Part shown: positions 19,591 to 29,906 of the stretch, piece after piece
Layout of the letters: every line of letters begins with the position of its first letter
Position numbering within the stretch: position 1 is the first letter of the stretch
DNA from: Faunimonas pinastri
Lineage (GTDB): Bacteria; Pseudomonadota; Alphaproteobacteria; Rhizobiales; Afifellaceae
Length of the DNA: 64,000 nt
Reading direction: 5' to 3'
NCBI RefSeq assembly: GCF_900110915.1
Contig: NZ_FOFG01000001.1
Span: 496,001-560,000, forward strand
Program-made: the position numbers and the translations under genes
Notes under the pieces: generated by a model
Seen by the model: only the letters and a program-made list of their open reading frames with translations
Database searches by the model: none
Told to the model about the DNA's origin: nothing

Positions 19591-20873
19591 CGCTCTCCCC
19601 TATCGATGCCGCGGTGATCGGCGGCGGTGCCGCCGGTGTGGCGGCCGCCCGCAGATTGCACCAGGCCGGCCTCTCCACGCTGATCCTGGAAGCGCGAGAC
19701 CGGCTCGGCGGGCGCGGCCATACCGTGCAGACGGAAGCGGGACCCGTCGATCTCGGCTGCGGCTGGCTGCATTCCGGCGACGTCAATCCATGGACGGACA
19801 TCACGGGAGAGCGGGGCTTCACCGTCGACCGCACGCCGCCGCCATGGGGCGTGGAACGGGAGGAGCCGGGCTTCCCCATCGCCGAACAGCAGGAATTCGG
19901 CGACGCCTCCGACCGCTTCTACACGCAGTTGGCCGTGGCGGCGGGACGGCCCGAGGATGCGCCGGCCAGCACCCTTCTGGAGGCGGGATCGCGCTGGAAC
20001 GGGCTGCTCCACGCTGTCAGCACGTGGATCAACGGCGTCGAACTGGAAGGCGTGTCGATCGAGGATCTCCACGCCTATGCCGACACGGAAGTGAACTGGC
20101 GCGTGGCGGAAGGCTATGGCGCGCTGATCGCGCGACACGGCGAGGGCCTGCCCGTCTCGCTTCGCACCCCCGTCACCACCATCGACCACAGCGGAAAGAC
20201 GATCCGTATCGACACGCCGCGCGGGACGGTGGAAGCGCGTGCGGTCGTGCTTACGGTTTCCACCGGCGTGCTCGCGGCGGAGGGCATTCGCTTTACGCCC
20301 GCGCTGCCGGAAAAGCTGGAAGCTGCGGCCTTGTTGCCGCCGGGGCTTGCGGACAAGCTCTTCCTCTTCGTGGACAGTGCCGCCGGCGACCTGGAAAAGG
20401 ACAGCCGCGTCTTCGGCGCGACGGACACGGCGCGCACGGCGAGCTTTCACATCCGCCCGTTCGGCCGCCCGCTGGTCGAGTGCTATTTCGGCGGTGTCAT
20501 GGCGCGGGAGCTGGAAGGGCAGGGAGAGGCTGCATTCGCCGATTTCGCGATCGGGCAGCTCGTCGAGCTTTATGGCGCGGACTTCCGCCGCCGGCTGACG
20601 GTCGGCCCGATGCATGCCTGGGGCACCGATCCCTATGCCTTCGGCTCCTATTCCCATGCCCGGCCGGGCCACCACGACAAGCGCGCGGTTCTCGCGCGGC
20701 CCGTGGACGACCGCCTGTTCTTTGCCGGGGAAGCCTGCTCGGAGAATGACTTCTCCACCGCGCACGGTGCCTATCGCACCGGCCTGGCCGCCGCCGAAAA
20801 GGCAATCGATGCTTTGACCGCGAGCGGCGTCGGCGTCAGGCGGGAACGGCCCGGTGGCGGCTCGTCCGGCTGA
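19587..20873 (+). CDS. Flavin-dependent amine oxidase (monoamine oxidase family)
   Basis: This 428-residue FAD enzyme oxidises amines or amino acids. The dinucleotide fold is at the start (AAVIGGGAAGVAAARRLHQAG), followed by the ILEARDRLGGRGHT motif. The C-terminal FAD-contact block is RLFFAGEACSENDFSTAHGAYRTG. No signal peptide is visible. Relatives include polyamine oxidases and tryptophan monooxygenase, so a link to indole or polyamine metabolism is possible but unproven. The start overlaps the GH3 stop (ATGA), giving translational coupling. Its last 38 bases overlap the 3' end of the convergent yehW-like gene. Confidence 0.88.
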   Translation: MTLSPIDAAVIGGGAAGVAAARRLHQAGLSTLILEARDRLGGRGHTVQTEAGPVDLGCGWLHSGDVNPWTDITGERGFTVDRTPPPWGVEREEPGFPIAEQQEFGDASDRFYTQLAVAAGRPEDAPASTLLEAGSRWNGLLHAVSTWINGVELEGVSIEDLHAYADTEVNWRVAEGYGALIARHGEGLPVSLRTPVTTIDHSGKTIRIDTPRGTVEARAVVLTVSTGVLAAEGIRFTPALPEKLEAAALLPPGLADKLFLFVDSAAGDLEKDSRVFGATDTARTASFHIRPFGRPLVECYFGGVMARELEGQGEAAFADFAIGQLVELYGADFRRRLTVGPMHAWGTDPYAFGSYSHARPGHHDKRAVLARPVDDRLFFAGEACSENDFSTAHGAYRTGLAAAEKAIDALTASGVGVRRERPGGGSSG

Positions 20874-21597
20874 TCGCGATCGCGAAGATACGGTCGAACA
20901 GGATCGCCAGCAGCGCCACGGCCACGCCGCCCTGGAGGATATAGGCCGTGTTGTTGGACTGTAGCCCGGCGACGATGATCTCGCCGAGGCCCTTGGCGCC
21001 GACCGTGCTGCCGATGGTGGCCGTGCCGAAATTGATGATGGTGGAAATGCGGATGCCGGCAAGGATCAGCGGCGCGGCGAGCGGCAGCTCCACCTCGCGC
21101 AGGATGCGCCCCCGGCTCATGCCCATGCCGCGAGCCGCCTCGATCGTCTGCGGCGGCACGCTGCGAAGCCCCGCCACGGTGTTCTCGAAGATCGGCAGCA
21201 GGCCATAGGCGAAGAGCGCCACGAAGGTCGGCCGGAAGCCGAAGCCCAGCAGCGGCACGGCAATCGCCAGCACCGCCACCGGCGGGAAGGCCTGCCCGAG
21301 ATTGGTGAGCGTGCGGGCAAAGGGCATGAACTCCGCGCCGTCGCGTCGCGTCACGACGATCCCGAGCAGCACCGCGACGATCGTGGAGACAAGCCCGGCG
21401 GCAAGCACGATCTCGAGATGGTCCAGCGTCAGGCTCCAGAGCGAGGCGCGGTCGTAGATCGCGGTCGCCCCGAGGGGATTGACGGTGGCGAAGAGCGGCC
21501 GGAAGAGCTGCGGCGCGGCAAGCAGCAGCACCAGAACCAGCACCGCGAGCGCCAGCGGCAGATGCCGGAGCAACGAACTGGCGCGCGCGCGCGTCAC
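20836..21597 (-). CDS. yehW: Osmoprotectant ABC permease, YehW/OpuCB type
   Basis: This 253-residue permease with about six membrane helices is one of two pores of a glycine betaine/choline-type importer. The cytoplasmic docking loop reads EAARGMGMSRGRILREVELPLAAPLI, and the next segment, FGTATIGSTVGAKGLGEIIVAG, is typical of this family. The ATG at 21597 overlaps the ATPase stop (ATGA). It is last in the operon osmF-yehY-yehX-yehW. Its 3' end runs into the convergent amine oxidase gene for 38 bases. Confidence 0.88.
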   Translation of the reverse strand: MTRARASSLLRHLPLALAVLVLVLLLAAPQLFRPLFATVNPLGATAIYDRASLWSLTLDHLEIVLAAGLVSTIVAVLLGIVVTRRDGAEFMPFARTLTNLGQAFPPVAVLAIAVPLLGFGFRPTFVALFAYGLLPIFENTVAGLRSVPPQTIEAARGMGMSRGRILREVELPLAAPLILAGIRISTIINFGTATIGSTVGAKGLGEIIVAGLQSNNTAYILQGGVAVALLAILFDRIFAIAISRTSRHRAVPA

Positions 21598-22577
21598 CGG
21601 CTGCCCTGCGCCCAGATTTGCGAGGCCAGCACCTCGCCGACCACGTGCCCCCCGGCATCGACGGCGGGCAGCACGTCGGTGTTCTCCCAGATGATGCGGG
21701 AAGCCGCCTCGCGCATGGTGTCGCCCGGGCGGACCGGAGCGACGGGCTTGCCGGTCGTCCCATCCAGGATCGCTCCGTCCGCCTCGCGCCAGCGGCCGGG
21801 GGCGGCGGGCCGCACCGCCTCGTCGACTGTGCGGAGCGACAGGAGCCGGATCACACGGTCGTCGAGGCCGATGAAATCGCTGACGAAGCCCGGCTGCGGC
21901 CGGCGCAGCAGGTTCTCCGGCGTCTCCACCTGCAGGACGCGGCCCTTGTCCATGACGGCGATGCGGTCGCCCAGAAGGAACGCCTCGTCCATGTCGTGCG
22001 TGACGAAGATCACGGTGATCTTCTGCCGCTTCTGGATCTGCGCGAACTCCATTTGCAGCCGCGCGCGGGTGATCGGGTCCAGCGCGCCGAAGGGCTCGTC
22101 CATCAGCAGGATCGGCGGTTCCGCCGCGAGCGCGCGGGCGACGCCGACCCGCTGCTGCTGCCCGCCGGAAAGCTGATGCGGATATTTGCGCGCGAACTCG
22201 CCGGGCGCGAGGCTGAAGAGGTGCAGCAGTTCGTCCACGCGCTCCGCGATGCGGCCCCGCTTCCAGCCGAGCAGGCGCGGAACGGTCGCGATGTTCTCCG
22301 CGATGGTCCGGTGCGGAAAGAGGCCGATGCCCTGGATGACGTAGCCGATGCCGAGGCGCAGCGCCTGCGGGTTCATCGCCATGACGTCGACGCCGTCGAT
22401 CTGGATGGAGCCGGAGGAGGGCTCGATCAGCCGGTTCACCATGCGCAGCGTCGTGGACTTGCCGCAGCCGGAGGTGCCGACGAGAGCCCAGAGTTCGCCG
22501 TCCGGGATCGTCAGGCTGACATCGTTCACGGCTTTGACGCCGCCATAGATCTTGGTGAGATTCTGCAGGGTGATCAT
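21594..22577 (-). CDS. yehX: Osmoprotectant ABC ATP-binding protein, YehX/OpuCA type
   Basis: The 327-residue ATPase of the quaternary-amine uptake subfamily drives the two adjacent permeases. The Walker A is GTSGCGKSTT (about residues 34-43), the signature is LSGGQQQRVGVARAL, and the Walker B is PILLMDEPFGALDPITR. The C-terminal 90 residues look like a single degraded CBS-type sensor domain (PGDTMREAASRI, VVGEVLASQIW), where OpuA-like ATPases usually carry a CBS pair. The ATG at 22577 has a GAGGAAAC ribosome site and overlaps the stop of the yehY-like gene (ATGA). Confidence 0.9.
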   Translation of the reverse strand: MITLQNLTKIYGGVKAVNDVSLTIPDGELWALVGTSGCGKSTTLRMVNRLIEPSSGSIQIDGVDVMAMNPQALRLGIGYVIQGIGLFPHRTIAENIATVPRLLGWKRGRIAERVDELLHLFSLAPGEFARKYPHQLSGGQQQRVGVARALAAEPPILLMDEPFGALDPITRARLQMEFAQIQKRQKITVIFVTHDMDEAFLLGDRIAVMDKGRVLQVETPENLLRRPQPGFVSDFIGLDDRVIRLLSLRTVDEAVRPAAPGRWREADGAILDGTTGKPVAPVRPGDTMREAASRIIWENTDVLPAVDAGGHVVGEVLASQIWAQGSR

Positions 22578-23728
22578 CGTTTCCTCGAATCCACCGCGTC
22601 GACCAGCGCGTCCATCAGCACCGTCGCGACGAGCGCCAGGATGATGATCGGCCCCGCGCCGAGCAGGACGAGGTCCATCGCCGTCTGCCCCATGCCGCGA
22701 AAGACCAATGTGCCGAGCCCGCCCGCGCCGATCAGGGCGGCCACCGCCGCAAGCCCGATATTCTGCACCAGCACGATGCGGACGCCGGTCAGGATCACTG
22801 GCAGCGCGAGTGGGATTTCCAGCTGGAAGAGCCGCTGCCGGCGCGTCATGCCCATGCCGCGCGCCGCCTCCACCATGGCGGGATCGACGCCCGTGAACCC
22901 GGCAATGGTGTTGGTGACGATGGGCAGCAGCGAATAAAGCACCAGCGCGATCAGGGCCGGCGCGGAGCCTATACCGTGGATTCCGATGCGCGTGAGGCCG
23001 GGCCAGGCGGCGATCAGACCGGCCAGCACCGCGATCAGGATGCCGAACAAGGCGATGCTGGGCGTCGTCTGGAAGATGTTGAGGACGGGGATCAGCACCC
23101 GACGGACGCGGCGCGACTGGAAGCCGAGGCGACCCAGCGGCAGGCCGATGGCCAGCGCCGGGATCAGGCTGCCTGCGACCAGCACCAAGTGCCAGCCGAG
23201 CGCTGTCCAGAACACGTCGTGGTTCGTCCGGTATTCCCGCATGATCGAAAGGTTGCGGGCGACCCCGCTGCCGAGAATGCCGAGAAGGATCGCCAGCGCC
23301 AGCACCACCAGCGCGATGCGCACCAGCGGCCGGACGCGAAGCCGCACAAGGGCATTGGTGACGAGCAGGCCCAGCCCGAAGAGCGCGATCCAGAAGCCGC
23401 TGCCGAGCGATACGCGGGCAAGCGGCTTGTCCGGCGTGATCAGCGTGGAAGCGGCGAGGCTGGCGGAAAGAAGCAGCGCCACGAGGCCCACGCTTGCCGC
23501 CAGCGCCTTCAATCGCTGGTCCGGGACGGTCAGCGACACCGTTCCGCAGGCGATGAGCAGGAGCGCCGACCCGGCGCCCAGCCACATGTCGGGCAATTGC
23601 CAGAGCCGGTAGCCCACGCCGCTCAGGATCCGGTTCGGCTGGAAGGCGAGGAAGGGCAGGGCCACGGTGCCGATCGCCACGAAAGCGAAACAGAGCAGGC
23701 CCACCCGGTCGCGGAGAAGACGGTTCAT
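22574..23728 (-). CDS. yehY: Osmoprotectant ABC permease, YehY type (long form)
   Basis: The 384-residue permease has an N-terminal half of extra hydrophobic segments before the usual BPD permease domain, and its length matches E. coli YehY closely. The docking loop reads EAARGMGMTRRQRLFQLEIPLALPVIL, followed by IGLAAVAALIGAGGLGTLVFRG. The ATG at 23728 lacks a strong ribosome site. It starts 38 bases after the binding-protein gene and overlaps the ATPase gene. It acts in the inner membrane as a pore partner of YehW. Confidence 0.88.
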   Translation of the reverse strand: MNRLLRDRVGLLCFAFVAIGTVALPFLAFQPNRILSGVGYRLWQLPDMWLGAGSALLLIACGTVSLTVPDQRLKALAASVGLVALLLSASLAASTLITPDKPLARVSLGSGFWIALFGLGLLVTNALVRLRVRPLVRIALVVLALAILLGILGSGVARNLSIMREYRTNHDVFWTALGWHLVLVAGSLIPALAIGLPLGRLGFQSRRVRRVLIPVLNIFQTTPSIALFGILIAVLAGLIAAWPGLTRIGIHGIGSAPALIALVLYSLLPIVTNTIAGFTGVDPAMVEAARGMGMTRRQRLFQLEIPLALPVILTGVRIVLVQNIGLAAVAALIGAGGLGTLVFRGMGQTAMDLVLLGAGPIIILALVATVLMDALVDAVDSRKR

Positions 23729-23766
23729 GGAAAACGGCGCGCCCGGATGGGTGAGCGCGCCCACGA

Positions 23767-24696
23767 TCACTTCAGGAAGCCGTGCTCGGTCAGCCAGCTC
23801 TTCGCCACGTCCTGCGCCGCCTCGCCGCCGATGGAGATGCGGCTGTTCAGTGTCTGCAGCGTCTTGAGATCCAGCGCCTTGAAGACCGGAGCGAGGAGGT
23901 CCGGGATCTTCGGGTTGGCCTTGAGCACGGCCTCGCGGATGATCGGCGTCGGCGCATAGACCGGCTGGACGTGCTTGTCGTCGTCCATCACCACGAGGCC
24001 GACATCGGCGATGGCACCGTCGGTGCCGTAGACCATGGCGGCATTGGAGCCGCCGGTCTGTTCGGCCGCCGCCTTGATGGTCGCGGCCGTGTCGCCGCCG
24101 GACAGCACCTGCAACTGGTCGGGCTTGAAGGTGAAGCCGTAGGCTTTCTGGAAGGCGGGCAGGGCGGCCGCGGAGTTCACGAATTCGGAGGAGGCGGTCA
24201 GCTTGATGTTGCCGCCGCCGGCCACGAACTTGCCGAGATCGGACATGGTCTTGAGGTTGTTCTTCGACGCAACTTCGCCCCGCACGGCGATGGCCCACGT
24301 GTTGTTGGCGGGCGAGGGGGTCAGCCAGACGATCTTGTTGGCGTCGTAGTCGAGTTTCTTGACCTCGTCATAGCCCTTCTGCGCGTCGCGCCAGACGTCG
24401 GAATCCTGCTTGTTGAAGAAGAAGGCGCCGTTGCCGGTATATTCGGGATAGAGGTCGATCTCGCCCGCGGTGATCGCCTTGCGCACGATAGGCGTCGCGC
24501 CGAGGCTGATGCGGTCCGTCACCTGGATGCCGTTCTTTTCCAGAACGAGCTTGATCATGTTGCCGAGCAGGCTGCCTTCCGTATCGATCTTGGAGGATAC
24601 GACCACCGGCGCGGCCGAAGCCGGCGCTCCGTTCACGGTGACGGCAGCGGCGAGGCCCAGCCCGATCAGGGCCGCGCGGGCATAAGTCTTCAACAT
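23767..24696 (-). CDS. osmF: Glycine betaine/osmoprotectant-binding protein, OsmF (YehZ) type
   Basis: The 309-residue periplasmic protein of the OpuAC/OsmF family binds quaternary ammonium osmolytes. It has a signal peptide (MLKTYARAALIGLGLAAAV, cleavage near ASAA), then VVVSSKIDTEGSLLGNM and the LYPEYTGNG motif, which is a family hallmark, and a C-terminal QDVAKSWLTEHGFL. It is the first gene of the osmF-yehY-yehX-yehW operon. The YehZYXW system of E. coli has low affinity for betaine, so other ligands are possible. The gene is divergent from a sugar importer, with a 202-base shared promoter region. Confidence 0.9.
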   Translation of the reverse strand: MLKTYARAALIGLGLAAAVTVNGAPASAAPVVVSSKIDTEGSLLGNMIKLVLEKNGIQVTDRISLGATPIVRKAITAGEIDLYPEYTGNGAFFFNKQDSDVWRDAQKGYDEVKKLDYDANKIVWLTPSPANNTWAIAVRGEVASKNNLKTMSDLGKFVAGGGNIKLTASSEFVNSAAALPAFQKAYGFTFKPDQLQVLSGGDTAATIKAAAEQTGGSNAAMVYGTDGAIADVGLVVMDDDKHVQPVYAPTPIIREAVLKANPKIPDLLAPVFKALDLKTLQTLNSRISIGGEAAQDVAKSWLTEHGFLK

Positions 24697-24740
24697 GGCG
24701 ATCCCCCAACCGCGGCGCCTGAACCGCAGGCGCGTAAGAT

Positions 24741-24762
24741 CTGGAAAGCACGAGTGTTCCAG
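24741..24762. promoter_or_regulatory. Inverted repeat CTGGAA-N10-TTCCAG in the divergent promoter region
   Basis: Two 6-base arms lie 45-66 bases upstream of the osmF-like start in the 202-base gap between two transporter operons. It is a candidate operator. No matching regulator gene is in the window. Confidence 0.3.
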
Positions 24763-24898
24763 ACGGTTCCCGGCCGCAGCGAAAAATTTCACGTGGCCCG
24801 GCGCATCTCCCGTTGATGACGATTTGAGGATCTTTCTCTGGCTCTTTGCCGTTCCTTTGGTAATGATGGCAAAAAAGTGATCATGAGGAGGACAAGAA

Positions 24899-26179
24899 AT
24901 GATCAGGGCTTTACTGGCCGCCACCGCGCTGACCTTCGGCTCTCTTGCAGTATTGTCGTCCGCGCAGGCCGAAGGCGTCACGGTCGCCATCTCCTGCTCC
25001 TCCCTCGGCATCGAGCTTCAGCTCTGCCAGACCGGTGCGGATGCCTGGGCCAAGCAGACCGGCAACCAGGTCAAGCTCGTTTCCACGCCGCCGGATGCCA
25101 ATGAGCGGCTTTCGCTCTACCAGACGCTGCTGGCCGCCCATTCCAAGGATATCGACGTCTTCCAGATCGACGCGGTGTGGCCGGGCATCCTCGCCACCCA
25201 CTTCATCGACCTCGCCGACGCCGTCCCTGCCGACCAGAAGGGCGACTTCTTCCCGACCCTGATCGCCAACGACACCGTCGACGGCAAGCTCGTGGCCGTG
25301 CCGTGGTTCGCCGATGCGGGCCTCCTTTATTATCGCAAGGACCTCCTCGACAAGTATCACAAGCCGGTCCCGACCACCTGGGCCGAGCTCGCCGACACCG
25401 CCAAGGCGGTTATGGACGGCGAAAAGTCCGCGACCCCGGATATCCAGGGCTATGTCTGGCAGGGCCGCTCCTATGAGGGCCTCACCTGCAACGCGCTGGA
25501 ATGGGTCTATTCCTATGGCGGCGGCACCATCGTCGACGACAAGGGCAAGGTGAGCATCGACAATCCCCAGGCGATCAAGGCGCTGGAGCAGGCCAGGACC
25601 TGGATCGGCACCATCTCGCCGGCCGGTGTGCTCAACTATTCGGAAGAGGAATCGCGCGGCGTCTTCCAGTCCGGCAAGGCCGTGTTCATGCGCAACTGGC
25701 CCTATGCCTGGTCGCTGGCCAATGCCGGCGACAGCCCGATCAAGGACAAGGTCGGCATCGCCGTCCTGCCTCAGGGCGACGGAAGTGACGCCAAGCATGC
25801 CGCCACGCTTGGTGGGCAGCAGCTCGCCGTCTCGAAATATTCCGTCCATCCCAAGGAAGCCGCCGACCTCGTGCGCTATCTGACCGGAGCGGACGAAGAG
25901 AAGCGGCGGGCGATCCAGGGCTCCTTCAATCCCAGCCGCAAGAGCGTCTATTCCGACAAGGACGTGCAGGCGGCGAACCCGTTCTTCTCCGGTTTCCAGC
26001 AGATCCTCGAGAACGCGGTGGCGCGTCCCTCCACGGTGACGGGCCAGAAGTACAACCAGGTTTCCAGCACGTTCTTCCAGGCGGTGCATGGCGTGCTGTC
26101 AGGCCAGTCGGATGCGAAGTCCGCGATGAGTGGAGTGGACAAGACGCTCGATCGCGTCAGTCACCGCGGTCGCTGGTGA
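24899..26179 (+). CDS. Sugar ABC transporter substrate-binding protein (trehalose/maltose, ThuE-like)
   Basis: This 426-residue periplasmic binding protein of the MalE/ThuE group has a signal peptide (MIRALLAATALTFG, cleavage near AQA at about residue 23). It carries the family segment IDVFQIDAVWPGILA, then VPWFADAGLLYYRKDLL and the DIQGYVWQGRSYEGLTCN region typical of trehalose/maltose-binding ThuE proteins. The ATG at 24899 has a strong GAGGAGG site. It leads the operon binding protein - permease - permease - ATPase - esterase. The sugar is likely an alpha-glucoside disaccharide, by family resemblance only. Confidence 0.88.
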   Translation: MIRALLAATALTFGSLAVLSSAQAEGVTVAISCSSLGIELQLCQTGADAWAKQTGNQVKLVSTPPDANERLSLYQTLLAAHSKDIDVFQIDAVWPGILATHFIDLADAVPADQKGDFFPTLIANDTVDGKLVAVPWFADAGLLYYRKDLLDKYHKPVPTTWAELADTAKAVMDGEKSATPDIQGYVWQGRSYEGLTCNALEWVYSYGGGTIVDDKGKVSIDNPQAIKALEQARTWIGTISPAGVLNYSEEESRGVFQSGKAVFMRNWPYAWSLANAGDSPIKDKVGIAVLPQGDGSDAKHAATLGGQQLAVSKYSVHPKEAADLVRYLTGADEEKRRAIQGSFNPSRKSVYSDKDVQAANPFFSGFQQILENAVARPSTVTGQKYNQVSSTFFQAVHGVLSGQSDAKSAMSGVDKTLDRVSHRGRW

Positions 26180-26183
26180 TCCC

Positions 26184-27227
26184 ATGCCCCGCGAGCCCGC
26201 CACCGTTCCCGCAGTCCGGCCGGCTGCGGGGCTAGTGGGCGCCCAGCCGGGAGGCGGCGATGCCGCGCCCCGGCGAACCGGCCTCCCTCCGACACCCGGT
26301 CCCACGGCCGCCAGCGCGCCCCGGCGCTCCAGCCTGACGCTCGCGCAGCAGCGCATCCGCTCCGCCTGGCTCTTCCTCGCGCCGATGCTGATCGTGCTCC
26401 TGCTGGTGGCCGCCTGGCCGCTTCTCCGCACGGTGTTCTTCAGCTTCACCGATGCGAACCTGTCGGACATGTCGGGTTGGCAGTTCGTCGGTCTCGACAA
26501 CTACATCTCGCTGGTCGAGGACCCGGTCTGGTGGCGCTCCGTCGTCAACACGCTGATCTTCGCGGTGATCTCGGTGGCGATCGAGACGGCGCTGGGCCTG
26601 ATCATCGCGCTGACGCTGGATGCGCATATTCCCGGTCGCGGCCTCGTTCGCGCGGCGGTGCTGATCCCCTGGGCGATCCCGACGGTCGTTTCCGCCCGCA
26701 TGTGGGCGTGGATGCTGAACGACCTCTACGGCGTCATCAACGCGGCGCTGCTCTCGCTGGGGCTGATTTCCAAGCCCTATGCGTGGCTGGCCGACCCCTT
26801 TCTCTCCATGGTGTCCGTCATCGCCGTCGATGTCTGGAAGGCGACGCCCTTCATGTCGCTGCTCCTGCTGGCGGCGCTGCAGGTGCTGCCGCGCGAGATC
26901 TACGAGGCGGCCCGCGTCGATGGGGTGAGCCCGGTCAAGGTGTTCTTCCGGGTGACGCTGCCGCTGATCCGCCCGGCGTTGCTGGTCGCGGTGATCTTCC
27001 GCATCCTCGATGCGCTGCGCGTCTTCGACGTGATCTACGTGCTGACCGGCAACAACCAGAACACCGCGTCCATGTCGATCTATGCCCGCCAGCAACTCGT
27101 GGACTTCCAGGACGTCGGCTATGGCTCGGCGGCGGCGACCTTCCTGTTCCTGATCGTCGCGCTGGTCACGATCGTCGTCATCACCTTCGGGCGGGTGAAT
27201 GTCGCAGCTGCGGGAGACGGGCGATGA
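26184..27227 (+). CDS. Sugar ABC transporter permease (MalF/ThuF-like)
   Basis: This 347-residue inner-membrane permease has about six helices. The docking loop is EAARVDGVSPVKVFFRVTLPLI, ending in LRVFDVIYVLTGNNQNT. The ATG at 26184, four bases after the previous stop, has only a weak ribosome site. The first 50 or so residues are a Pro/Ala/Gly-rich, probably disordered cytoplasmic tail that is longer than usual; a start after it would remove this oddity, but no better site is visible. Its stop overlaps the next permease start (ATGA). Confidence 0.87.
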   Translation: MPREPATVPAVRPAAGLVGAQPGGGDAAPRRTGLPPTPGPTAASAPRRSSLTLAQQRIRSAWLFLAPMLIVLLLVAAWPLLRTVFFSFTDANLSDMSGWQFVGLDNYISLVEDPVWWRSVVNTLIFAVISVAIETALGLIIALTLDAHIPGRGLVRAAVLIPWAIPTVVSARMWAWMLNDLYGVINAALLSLGLISKPYAWLADPFLSMVSVIAVDVWKATPFMSLLLLAALQVLPREIYEAARVDGVSPVKVFFRVTLPLIRPALLVAVIFRILDALRVFDVIYVLTGNNQNTASMSIYARQQLVDFQDVGYGSAAATFLFLIVALVTIVVITFGRVNVAAAGDGR

Positions 27228-28060
27228 TCGGTGCAAGGCGTCTCTTCGGACGCATCTTCTTCTACATCCTGATCGCGGTGATCATCGTCTACACGGTGTT
27301 CCCGTTCTACTGGGCGATCGTGTCCTCGCTGAAGACCGGCACCTCGCTCTTTACCGTGGAGTTCATCCCCCGCCATCCGACCTTCGAGAACTACGTCGCG
27401 CTCTTCAAGGAGCAGCCCTTCGCGTACAACATCCTGAACTCGCTGATCGTCGCGGCCTCGGCCACGATCATCTCGCTGTTCCTGGCGCTGACGGCGGCCT
27501 ACGCGCTGAGCCGCATCCGTTTCCGTGGCCGCTCGGCCATGCTCTTCGGTATTCTCAGCGTCTCGATGTTCCCGCAGATCGCGGTGCTTTCCGGCATGTT
27601 CGAGCTGATCCGCCTGCTCGGCCTCTACGACACGCTGATCGGCCTCGTCCTCTGCTATCTCATCCTGACGCTGCCCTTCACTGTCTGGGTGCTGACCTCC
27701 TTCATGCGGGAATTGCCGCGCGAACTGGAGGAGGCGGCGATCGTGGACGGGGCGAAGCCGTGGCGTATCCTGACGCGGGTGTTCCTGCCGGTCATGGGGC
27801 CGGCGCTGGCCGCCACGGGGCTCCTCGCCTTTATCGTGGCGTGGAACGAGTTCCTCTTCGCGCTCACCTTCACGCTCTCCAACGAGCACCGTACGGTGCC
27901 CGTCGCCATCGCGCTGATCACGGGCGCCAGCGCCTACGAGCTGCCGTGGGGGCGCATCATGGCGGCTTCCGTGATCGTCACCGTGCCGCTCATCCTCCTT
28001 GTGCTCATTCTCCAGCGTCGGATCGTCTCGGGTCTGACCGCCGGCGCCGTTAAGGGATAA
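27224..28060 (+). CDS. Sugar ABC transporter permease (MalG/ThuG-like)
   Basis: This 278-residue permease has about six helices and pairs with the MalF-like protein to form the pore. The docking loop [21 protein letters not shown] and the C-terminal [19 protein letters not shown] are typical of MalG proteins. It is translationally coupled to the gene before it (ATGA) and is followed after two bases by the ATPase gene. Confidence 0.9.
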   Translation: MIGARRLFGRIFFYILIAVIIVYTVFPFYWAIVSSLKTGTSLFTVEFIPRHPTFENYVALFKEQPFAYNILNSLIVAASATIISLFLALTAAYALSRIRFRGRSAMLFGILSVSMFPQIAVLSGMFELIRLLGLYDTLIGLVLCYLILTLPFTVWVLTSFMRELPRELEEAAIVDGAKPWRILTRVFLPVMGPALAATGLLAFIVAWNEFLFALTFTLSNEHRTVPVAIALITGASAYELPWGRIMAASVIVTVPLILLVLILQRRIVSGLTAGAVKG

Positions 28061-28062
28061 TC

Positions 28063-29166
<1,104 letters not shown>

Positions 29167-29178
29167 TAGGCCGGGGGC

Positions 29179-29835
29179 ATGACCAAAGCCAATGTCAACG
29201 GTCCCCACCAGGGGCTGCCCGTGCTGCATGGCGGAGCCCCGTTCCAGCTCGCCAAGGCGGCGATGATCCTGCTCCACGGCCGCTACGCCTCGGCGGAGGA
29301 CATTCTGCGGCTGGGCGACGGGATCGGGCGCAAGGACGTGCTCTATCTGGCCCCGCAGGCGGCGGACCACGAATGGCTGCCGCACACGTTCCGCGAGCCG
29401 GCGGAGCGGCAGGAGCCGAAGCTCACCTCGGCCCTCGCGGTCGTTGGCGGGCTCGTCAACGCGCTCGGCGAAGTCGGCTTTCCGCCGGAAAAGATCGTGC
29501 TTTCCGGCTTTTCTCAGGGCGCCTGCCTCGCCACGCATTTCGCGGCGACGCATCCCCGCCGCTATGGCGGCGTAATGGCATTCAGCGGTGCGTTGATCGG
29601 CGATCCCGTCCGCGCCGGAGACTTTTCCGGCTCCCTGGAAGGCACGCCCGTCTTCATGGGTTGCGGCGACGCCGACGATCTCATCCCGCTTGACCGGGTG
29701 CACGGCACGTCGGAAATCCTCCGCGGGCTCGGCGCCGAGGTGACGGAGCGGATCTATCCCGGCATGGGCCACACCGTGAGCGACGACGAACTCGGCGAGG
29801 CCCGTCGCCTGCTTAGCCTTCTGACCGAGGCCTGA
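29179..29835 (+). CDS. Phospholipase/carboxylesterase family alpha/beta hydrolase
   Basis: This 218-residue cytoplasmic serine hydrolase belongs to the carboxylesterase/thioesterase 2 family. The oxyanion strand is MILLHGRYAS (about residue 30), the nucleophile elbow is LSGFSQGAC (Ser at about 115), the acid is in VFMGCGDADDLIP, and the His is in YPGMGHTVSDDE. It lies 12 bases after the sugar ATPase and is probably the last gene of that operon, perhaps deacylating an imported compound, which is inference. It is close to the EstB type used on short-chain esters. Confidence 0.85.
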   Translation: MTKANVNGPHQGLPVLHGGAPFQLAKAAMILLHGRYASAEDILRLGDGIGRKDVLYLAPQAADHEWLPHTFREPAERQEPKLTSALAVVGGLVNALGEVGFPPEKIVLSGFSQGACLATHFAATHPRRYGGVMAFSGALIGDPVRAGDFSGSLEGTPVFMGCGDADDLIPLDRVHGTSEILRGLGAEVTERIYPGMGHTVSDDELGEARRLLSLLTEA

Positions 29836-29877
29836 CGAACCCTTCTTCTCACCGGAAATATCTGCTGCACGGACCCC

Positions 29878-29906
29878 TTGTCATGCTCCGGACTTAGTCT
29901 CATGCT
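29878..29906 (+). promoter_or_regulatory. Possible promoter TTGTCA-N17-CATGCT of the hemolysin III-like gene
   Basis: TTGTCA (29878-29883) fits a -35 box well. The spaced CATGCT (29901-29906) is a weak -10 box. The TGC-rich dyad listed next overlaps the -10, as expected for a repressor site. Confidence 0.35.
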
